DNA from: an uncultured Clostridia bacterium
Lineage (GTDB): Bacteria; Bacillota; Clostridia; Oscillospirales; Oscillospiraceae
Reading direction: 5' to 3'
DNA: 9,417 nt
Assembly: GCA_937893605.1 (NCBI GenBank)
Contig: CALBGG010000046.1
Location: forward strand, 1-9,417
Positions 5,499 through 9,417 of the stretch are shown here, piece after piece. The notes under the pieces are model-generated. The model saw only the letters and a program-made list of their open reading frames with translations, was not told where the DNA came from and ran no database searches. Numbering within the stretch: position 1 is the stretch's first letter; each line of letters starts with the position of its first letter. The position numbers and the translations under genes were made by a program.

Positions 5499-6970
5499 GC
5501 GGTTTCTTCCTTGCGAGCGGCTATTTCGCTGCAAATACTGTCGTACTCGTCCTCGTCGAGCTTATAGTGCTTCTTATACAGGAAGTAGCTCAGAAGCATC
5601 AGCACGCAGGGGATGATGACCATGCACAGCAGCAGAGCCAGCGTCTTGCCCGGCTCTATCCCTGCGATGACGTTGTCGATAGCCATGATCTTATCCTGCT
5701 CGGAGATGAGGTTTCGGGCACACTCGTTTTCAAAGTCGGATATGCGGTTTGTGTACTGCGTTACGCCGAAAATTATGTAGCTGAGGTTTGTTGTGAGAAC
5801 AATAAGAGCAGAAGACATTTTGGTCAAAAACGGGCGCAGAGAGGTGATTATCGCCTCGTCACGCGAGCCGGTACGGTGTTCGTTGTATTCGACGGTGTTT
5901 ATGATGGAGATCATCATGATTAGATAGTAACCGTACTGGCCGAAGTTTGAAAGCGCGTAGCCGACGGTTATGATCCAGAACTTGAGCATCGTCGAAGGCA
6001 GGGCAAGACCTGCGATGAGCATGAGCGCATAGCCGGCCATCGAGATGAACGCGAGGATGGTCATGAGCTTTTTGCGCTTAATGTGCCGCGAAATGGCAGG
6101 ATAGAAGACCATAAGGAACGCCGTCACGGACATGCCGACGATGGAAAACAGCGAGAACAGACCGCCCTCGTAGCCGAAGTCAAAGTATATGTAAGTCGAG
6201 CCGATGCCGCCTACTATAAGTCCGTTGCCTATCTGCTGAAGGAGGAAAATGAAGCTTATCCACAGCAGCTGATCGTTGCCGGTGATGGTCGTCCAGATTT
6301 TTTTGAGACTTATGGGAGGTGCGTCGGTGTATTCGCGCCTCTCGCGAACGCCGAAAACGGTAAAGCACAAAAACAGCGGCGCAATGATGCAGATTATAAG
6401 CGCAATGCGTCCGTATGCCACTGTCGTGCTGCCGCCGATGGCCATGTCGCCGACGGTGAACATGGGTATGAGCACGCTTGCAAGAGTACCGCCTATGCCG
6501 GCAAACAGCGTTGCGCGCGAGGCAAACTGATTTCTCGCGTTTGCATCGGTCGAAAGCGCGGGCACCATGCCCCAGTAGGAAATGTCGTGCATCGTGTAGG
6601 TTATCGAGTACATGAAGTATATGATACCGAAAAACCACACGAAGCTCCAGCCCTGAAGATCGACGTTGAAGGCAAGGTATACGACAACCGAGGTCGAGAG
6701 TATGCCGATGACGAGCCAGGGTTTGAATTTGCCCCAGCGTGTGCGTGTGCGCTCGATGATGTTGCCCATAATCGGATCATTTAAAGCGTCAAACACCCGT
6801 GCGGCGACGACGATTGCCGTTATCGCGGCAAACTGCGCGTTGGTGAGGCTGCGCGTGAACAGAACATAGGTTATGATGCAGCTCGTGAACAGGTAATACA
6901 TCATGTCTCTGCCGACTGTGCCGAGCGGGAACATGATAAGATTTTTCTTCCTCTGTTTGAGATCTTCCAT
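5495..6970 (-). CDS. GPH-family sugar:cation symporter (MelB/YicJ-like MFS transporter)
   Basis: This 491-residue membrane protein with about twelve helices belongs to the glycoside-pentoside-hexuronide:cation symporter family. The diagnostic stretch is RVFDALNDPIMGN (residues 59-70) followed by RTRTRWGKFKPW (74-85); Asp61 and Asp65 correspond to the cation-binding Asp55 and Asp59 of E. coli MelB, so coupling to Na+ or H+ is expected. The C terminus is the usual cytoplasmic tail (YKKHYKLDEDEYDSI). I chose ATG 6970, with GGAG seven bases upstream; the frame is open to 7096 but that extension crosses the promoter and has a composition unlike a protein N terminus. Its TGA overlaps the deacetylase ATG. 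Its substrate is probably a glycoside; the partner deacetylase hints at an N-acetylated amino-sugar compound (inference). The tracts around residues 210-240 (ISLKKIWTTI) follow the normal central cytoplasmic loop. Confidence 0.9.
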   Translation of the reverse strand: MEDLKQRKKNLIMFPLGTVGRDMMYYLFTSCIITYVLFTRSLTNAQFAAITAIVVAARVFDALNDPIMGNIIERTRTRWGKFKPWLVIGILSTSVVVYLAFNVDLQGWSFVWFFGIIYFMYSITYTMHDISYWGMVPALSTDANARNQFASRATLFAGIGGTLASVLIPMFTVGDMAIGGSTTVAYGRIALIICIIAPLFLCFTVFGVRERREYTDAPPISLKKIWTTITGNDQLLWISFIFLLQQIGNGLIVGGIGSTYIYFDFGYEGGLFSLFSIVGMSVTAFLMVFYPAISRHIKRKKLMTILAFISMAGYALMLIAGLALPSTMLKFWIITVGYALSNFGQYGYYLIMMISIINTVEYNEHRTGSRDEAIITSLRPFLTKMSSALIVLTTNLSYIIFGVTQYTNRISDFENECARNLISEQDKIMAIDNVIAGIEPGKTLALLLCMVIIPCVLMLLSYFLYKKHYKLDEDEYDSICSEIAARKEETA

Positions 6971-7008
6971 TGCAAACTCCAATCCTATTTGAATTAGCTT
7001 CAACTTCC

Positions 7009-7037
7009 ATTTTATCAGCCTGAATAAATAATAGCAA
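7009..7037 (-). promoter_or_regulatory. Promoter of the symporter-deacetylase operon
   Basis: On the minus strand TTGCTA (7037-7032), a 17-base spacer and TAAAAT (7014-7009) make a good sigma-A-type promoter, giving a leader of about 30 bases before ATG 6970. The inverted repeat TTGCACAT/ATGTGCAA (7083-7118) lies upstream of it and may be a regulator site. Confidence 0.62.
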
Positions 7038-7082
7038 GGAAAATGCGCTGAACTGCATGATGAAGTTTGGAATGAAAAATTG

Positions 7083-7118
7083 TTGCACATGCACAAATGC
7101 CATTATAAAAATGTGCAA
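7083..7118. repeat. Inverted repeat TTGCACAT/ATGTGCAA in the divergent promoter region
   Basis: TTGCACAT (7083-7090) and ATGTGCAA (7111-7118) are exact reverse complements with a 20-base AT-rich spacer; centre-to-centre distance is 28 bases. It sits between the symporter promoter and the xpt promoter. It could bind a dimeric sugar-responsive or purine-responsive regulator; no regulator gene is adjacent, so the partner is unknown. Confidence 0.5.
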
Positions 7119-7127
7119 AATTCCGTC

Positions 7128-7156
7128 TTGCGAAATGAATCGATATCGGATAGAAT
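7128..7156 (+). promoter_or_regulatory. xpt promoter with palindrome in the spacer
   Basis: TTGCGA (7128-7133), a 17-base spacer and TAGAAT (7151-7156) form a sigma-A-type promoter. Transcription would start near 7163, leaving only about 25-30 bases before the TTG start, too short for any riboswitch. The spacer contains the 8-bp palindrome CGATATCG (7141-7148), a possible repressor site. Confidence 0.65.
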
Positions 7157-7189
7157 GTGTGTTATTCAACAACTTGCGAGGTGGTCAAA

Positions 7190-7765
7190 TTGCAGCAGCT
7201 TATCGAGCGAATAAAGCGTGACGGCGTAGTAAAGCCCGGCGGAGTGCTGAAGGTAGACAGCTTTTTAAATCATCAGATCGACCCGAAGCTGAGCTATGAC
7301 ATGGCAAAGGAGATACACAGACTGTTTGAAAACGAGGACGTCAACAAGATCCTCACCATCGAGGCCTCCGGCATCGGCATGGCCGTTCTGACGGGACTTG
7401 TGTTCGACTGTCCCGTGGTCTTTGCAAAAAAGAGCAAGACCATAAATCTCTCGGACGATGTGTATTCAACGACCGTTTATTCCTTCACGCATCAGGTCTC
7501 AAAGCAGGTGCTCGTCTCAAAGCGTTATTTGAACCCTGGCGACAGAGTGCTCATAGTAGATGACTTCCTTGCAAACGGCGCGGCGCTCGAGGGCTTGTGT
7601 GATATCGTTGAGCAGGCGGGCGCAACTGTGGTCGGTGCCGCCATCGCCATAGAAAAGGCATTCCAGCCAGGCGGCGCGAAGCTGCGCGAAAGAGGCCTGC
7701 GCATAGAGTCGCTTGCCCGCATCGAGTCAATGGGAGAGGACAGCATCGTCTTCTGTAAGGAATAA
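7190..7765 (+). CDS. xpt: Xanthine phosphoribosyltransferase
   Basis: This 191-residue cytoplasmic enzyme transfers phosphoribose from PRPP to xanthine (and guanine less well), making XMP in purine salvage. It follows the Bacillus Xpt pattern throughout: LKVDSFLNHQIDP (residues 20-32), TIEASGIGMAVLTGL (56-70), PVVFAKK, VYSFTHQ (96-102), the PRPP-binding loop VLIVDDFLANGAAL (120-133), IEKAFQPGG (154-162) and ESLARIESM (173-181). The start is TTG 7190, set by GAGGTGG at 7178-7184 and by the length of known Xpt; GTG codons at 7157 and 7181 are in frame but badly placed. Its leader is too short for the guanine riboswitch that controls B. subtilis xpt. It is divergent from the symporter gene and upstream of a riboswitch-controlled purine-type binding lipoprotein. 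No clear terminator follows it; only a weak TTGG/CCAG hairpin is seen near 7800-7815. Confidence 0.94.
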   Translation: MQQLIERIKRDGVVKPGGVLKVDSFLNHQIDPKLSYDMAKEIHRLFENEDVNKILTIEASGIGMAVLTGLVFDCPVVFAKKSKTINLSDDVYSTTVYSFTHQVSKQVLVSKRYLNPGDRVLIVDDFLANGAALEGLCDIVEQAGATVVGAAIAIEKAFQPGGAKLRERGLRIESLARIESMGEDSIVFCKE

Positions 7766-7817
7766 ACATGCACAAAAAACGCGGAGAAATAATGTTAAAC
7801 TTGGCTAAAAACCAGTC

Positions 7818-7846
7818 TTGACTTTTTTCGACGCAGTTGATATGCT
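7818..7846 (+). promoter_or_regulatory. Promoter of the riboswitch leader / BMP lipoprotein gene
   Basis: TTGACT (7818-7823), a 17-base spacer (7824-7840) and TATGCT (7841-7846) match a sigma-A promoter. Transcription from about 7853 gives a leader of roughly 250 bases that contains the aptamer, the terminator and a palindrome before the lipoprotein ribosome binding site. Confidence 0.75.
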
Positions 7847-7884
7847 AAACATGCTCCCAACGAGGAACGCTGAAAACAGAATAT

Positions 7885-7955
7885 TTTCGATATATAGCAA
7901 ATGATATGGATTTGAAGTCTCTACCCGGACGCCGTAAATGACCGGACTATCGAAG
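7885..7955 (+). ncRNA. Purine (guanine) riboswitch aptamer
   Basis: The three-way junction is complete. P1 is TTCGATA (7886-7892) with TATCGAA (7948-7954); P2 is CAAAT/ATTTG (7898-7902, 7910-7914) with loop GATATGG (7903-7909); P3 is CCGGACG/TGACCGG (7925-7931, 7939-7945, one A-A mismatch and one G-U) with loop CCGTAAA (7932-7938). Both loops are identical to those of B. subtilis xpt and form the kissing contact. In J2/3, T7918 and T7922 match U47 and U51; the U48 position is C. The specificity base is C7947 (C74), which pairs with guanine or hypoxanthine and excludes adenine. It lies upstream of a purine-type ABC binding lipoprotein and a terminator, so guanine should switch expression off. 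Confidence 0.95.
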
Positions 7956-7964
7956 TTTGATATA

Positions 7965-7991
7965 AAGGGAGAAGTTTTTCACTCTTCCCTT
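7965..7991 (+). other. Hairpin between aptamer and terminator
   Basis: AAGGGAGAAG (7965-7974) can pair with CTCTTCCCTT (7982-7991), with one G-U and one mismatch, around the loop TTTTTCA. No U-run follows directly (GACTTTGG), so it is not a terminator itself. It separates the aptamer from the terminator and may bring the two together or act as a pause hairpin (inference). Confidence 0.45.
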
Positions 7992-8011
7992 GACTTTGGT
8001 ATTTATTTTTT

Positions 8012-8045
8012 CGTCGGTCACAGATTCATGTGTCCGGCGTTTTTT
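8012..8045 (+). terminator. Riboswitch-controlled intrinsic terminator
   Basis: CGTCGGTCACA (8012-8022) pairs with TGTGTCCGGCG (8029-8039) around a 6-base loop, with one G-U and one T-T mismatch, followed by six T's (8040-8045). Parts of both arms are complementary to the 3' strand of aptamer P3: TCGGTCA (8014-8020) to 7939-7945 and GTCCGG (8032-8037) to 7942-7947. A free aptamer could therefore block this terminator, while a ligand-bound aptamer would allow it. Confidence 0.85.
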
Positions 8046-8050
8046 GTTTG

Positions 8051-8075
8051 TATCAAAACTCATATGAGTTTGATA
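8051..8075 (+). repeat. Near-perfect palindrome before the lipoprotein ribosome binding site
   Basis: TATCAAAACTCAT (8051-8063) and ATGAGTTTGATA (8064-8075) are inverted repeats with one extra A. Its right arm AGTTTGATA (8067-8075) is an exact copy of bases 7954-7962 at the aptamer's 3' edge, so the left arm could pair with either copy. It could be an mRNA hairpin near the start or a DNA operator. Confidence 0.6.
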
Positions 8076-8103
8076 ATAGAATTTTTTGGAGGGTAACCGA
8101 AAG

Positions 8104-9315
8104 ATGATGAAGAAAATCACTGCACTGCTTCTGGCGATGGTCATGGTGTTCGCACTGTGCGCCTGCAGCAACAACAATGACGATGACGGCAGCAAGACCA
8201 CATCCGACATCAAGGTTGGATTTATATTCCTGCACGATGAGAACTCCACCTATGACCTCAACTTCATGAATGCGGCAGAGGCTGCATGCAAGAACCTCGG
8301 CGTCGAGTATGTATTCAAGAAGAACATCCCCGAAGATCAGAAGTGCTACGACGCAGCTGCAGAGCTCGCTGAAGAGGGCTGCGACATCATCTTCGCCGAC
8401 AGCTTCGGCCACGAGTCCTACATCATTGAGGCAGCAAAAGAGTTCACCGACGTTCAGTTCTGCCACTCCACCGGCACTCTCGCTCACACCGAGAATCTTT
8501 CCAACTACCACAATGCATTCGCTTCCATCTACGAAGGCCGCTACCTCGCAGGTATCGCAGCAGGCCTCAAGCTCAATGAGATGATCGAAAACGGCGACTT
8601 CACCGCAGACGAGGCCAAGATGGGCTATGTCGGCGCATTCACCTACGCAGAAGTTATCTCCGGTTACACCTCTTTCTTCCTCGGCGCACGCTCTGTATGC
8701 CCCAGCGTCACCATGGACGTGACCTTCACCGGCTCCTGGTACGATGAGACCGCGGAGAAGGAAGCAGCCAACACCCTCATAAAGGAAGGCTGCAAGCTCA
8801 TCAGCCAGCACGCCGACTCCATGGGTGCTCCCACCGCATGCGAAACCGCAGGCGTCCCCAACGTTTCCTACAACGGCAGCACCGTTTCCGCTTGTCCGAA
8901 CACCTTCATAGTTTCCTCCCGCATCGACTGGACTCCTTACTACGAGTATGCAATAAAGGCAGTCATGAACGGCGAGACCATCGACACCGACTGGACCGGC
9001 ACTCTGAAGACCGGCTCCGTTGTTCTGACCGACGTTAACGAGAAAGTAGCGGCCGAAGGCACCGCCGACGCTATTGCCGAGGCAAAGGCAAAGCTCGAGG
9101 ACGGCAGCCTGAAGGTATTCGACATCACCACCTTCACCGTTAAGGGCAAGCAGCTTGACAGCTATATGGCCGACGTCGACACCGATAAGGATTATACGCC
9201 CGACACCGAGGCCGTAAAGGATGGCGCATTCCTCGAGTCGACCTACCGCTCCGCTCCTTACTTCGACGTTCAGATCGACGGCATCAACCTGCTCGACACC
9301 AACTTCGGCAGCTGA
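8104..9315 (+). CDS. BMP/PnrA-family substrate-binding lipoprotein, probable purine nucleoside ABC transporter component
   Basis: This 403-residue protein belongs to the BMP (basic membrane protein, PnrA/Med) family of ABC transporter binding proteins, several of which bind purine nucleosides. The N terminus MMKKITALLLAMVMVFALCACS is a lipoprotein signal with Cys21 as the lipidated residue, then an acidic Asn/Asp/Ser linker. The domain starts at IKVGFIFLHDENSTYDLNF (about residue 38) and includes the family-like GCDIIFADSFGHESYI, YEGRYLAGIAAGL, KMGYVGAFTYAEVISGYTSFFLGARSV, GSWYDETAEKEAANTLIKEGC, ISQHADSMGAP and the C-terminal IDWTPYYEYAIKAVMNGE. ATG 8104 is chosen because GGAGGG (8088-8093) precedes it; a TTG at 8086 overlaps that site. 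Codons are strongly biased, which fits high expression. Purine ligand preference is inferred from the guanine riboswitch in its leader and nearby xpt. ATPase and permease genes would be expected downstream, outside the window. Confidence 0.92.
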   Translation: MMKKITALLLAMVMVFALCACSNNNDDDGSKTTSDIKVGFIFLHDENSTYDLNFMNAAEAACKNLGVEYVFKKNIPEDQKCYDAAAELAEEGCDIIFADSFGHESYIIEAAKEFTDVQFCHSTGTLAHTENLSNYHNAFASIYEGRYLAGIAAGLKLNEMIENGDFTADEAKMGYVGAFTYAEVISGYTSFFLGARSVCPSVTMDVTFTGSWYDETAEKEAANTLIKEGCKLISQHADSMGAPTACETAGVPNVSYNGSTVSACPNTFIVSSRIDWTPYYEYAIKAVMNGETIDTDWTGTLKTGSVVLTDVNEKVAAEGTADAIAEAKAKLEDGSLKVFDITTFTVKGKQLDSYMADVDTDKDYTPDTEAVKDGAFLESTYRSAPYFDVQIDGINLLDTNFGS

Positions 9316-9341
9316 TATACCGAATAAGCAACATTAAATCA

Positions 9342-9373
9342 AAAGGAAGCTCCGCGCATACGGAGCTTCCTTT
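9342..9373 (+). terminator. Hairpin after the lipoprotein gene (terminator or attenuator)
   Basis: AAAGGAAGCTCCG (9342-9354) and CGGAGCTTCCTTT (9361-9373) form a perfect 13-bp stem with a 6-base loop. Only three T's follow, so termination may be partial. A leaky hairpin after the binding-protein gene would fit an ABC transporter operon in which the binding protein is made in excess of downstream subunits (inference). Confidence 0.7.
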
Positions 9374-9383
9374 AGCCACTTAA

Positions 9384-9417
9384 GCTGACGGGAGCCGAAC
9401 CCCTGCCGCCTGTCAGC
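9384..9417. repeat. Second inverted repeat at the right edge
   Basis: GCTGACGGG (9384-9392) pairs with CCTGTCAGC (9409-9417) over nine positions with one G-U. The stem may extend beyond the window. It could be another hairpin in the transporter leader or intergenic region; its nature cannot be decided here. Confidence 0.45.

Noticed and set aside
6971..7096. N-terminal extension of the symporter (Cys- and aromatic-rich 42 residues)
   Set aside because: It would be encoded by the promoter region upstream of a well-placed GGAG and ATG at 6970; relatives begin close to MEDLKQRKK.
7157..7189. GTG starts upstream of xpt (7157 or 7181)
   Set aside because: 7157 overlaps the -10 edge and transcription start, and 7181 lies in the ribosome binding site; TTG 7190 gives the normal Xpt N terminus.
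7885..7955. Adenine or 2'-deoxyguanosine riboswitch instead of guanine
   Set aside because: The specificity base is C (7947), excluding adenine, and the U47/U51 equivalents (7918, 7922) and both loops keep the guanine-class sequence.
8053..8811. Long minus-strand open frame (252 codons) inside the BMP lipoprotein gene
   Set aside because: It is antisense to a well-supported gene with strong codon bias and ends in the leader region; the product resembles no protein family.
9384..9417. Possible tRNA or tmRNA end on the minus strand (GGGGTTCGGCTCCC resembles a T arm)
   Set aside because: The presumed T stem does not pair correctly, and the flanking GCTGAC/GTCAGC repeats are only about 34 bases apart, which fits a simple hairpin and not a tRNA.
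1..9417. CRISPR array, complete insertion sequence or origin of replication
   Set aside because: No regular repeat-spacer pattern, transposase motifs with terminal repeats, or DnaA-box cluster was seen on reading either strand.

Overview
The window looks like the chromosome of a gut-type Clostridia (Oscillospiraceae/Ruminococcaceae-like Firmicute). The grounds are strong GGAGG-type ribosome binding sites, moderately GC-rich codon use, a Rrf2-iscS-iscU cluster, a Bacillus-type xpt, a guanine riboswitch, and a fragment of the large 'polyvalent' protein type carried by clostridial mobile elements. The organism assignment is inference from style and gene content. No rRNA, tRNA, CRISPR array or complete insertion sequence was seen.

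Layout. Positions 1-~1000 hold the end of an accessory element: a reading frame open at the left edge (polyvalent-protein type), with a small 65-codon gene nested in another frame at 701-898. It runs into a strong hairpin terminator (991-1031), directly beyond which lies the stop codon of a minus-strand CPA2-type cation/proton antiporter (1030-2232). A 291-bp gap with repeats and an inverted repeat leads to an iron-sulfur cluster assembly unit on the plus strand: an IscR/Rrf2-type repressor (2524-2955), cysteine desulfurase iscS (3022-4209) and scaffold iscU (4245-4679), closed by a symmetric terminator (4690-4721). Two promoters here carry matching TTCCTA/TAGGA elements, which suggests that the Rrf2 protein regulates both itself and iscSU.

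On the minus strand follow a translationally coupled pair: a GPH-family sugar:cation symporter (5495-6970) and a PIG-L/LmbE-type deacetylase (4734-5498) that overlap by ATGA. They probably act together on uptake and de-N-acylation of an amino-sugar compound. A divergent promoter region (6971-7189) separates them from xanthine phosphoribosyltransferase xpt (7190-7765).

The last part is a purine-acquisition module. A good promoter (7818-7846) drives a long leader containing a canonical guanine riboswitch aptamer (7885-7955) and an intrinsic terminator (8012-8045), followed by a BMP/PnrA-family substrate-binding lipoprotein (8104-9315). xpt (guanine/xanthine salvage) and the lipoprotein (probable purine nucleoside uptake) fit together, but the riboswitch sits on the lipoprotein gene and not on xpt. 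The window ends in two hairpins. The most unusual points are the nested small gene, the Rrf2 element pair, the expression platform of the riboswitch and the coupled symporter/deacetylase pair. Nothing here is clearly a new biological system.
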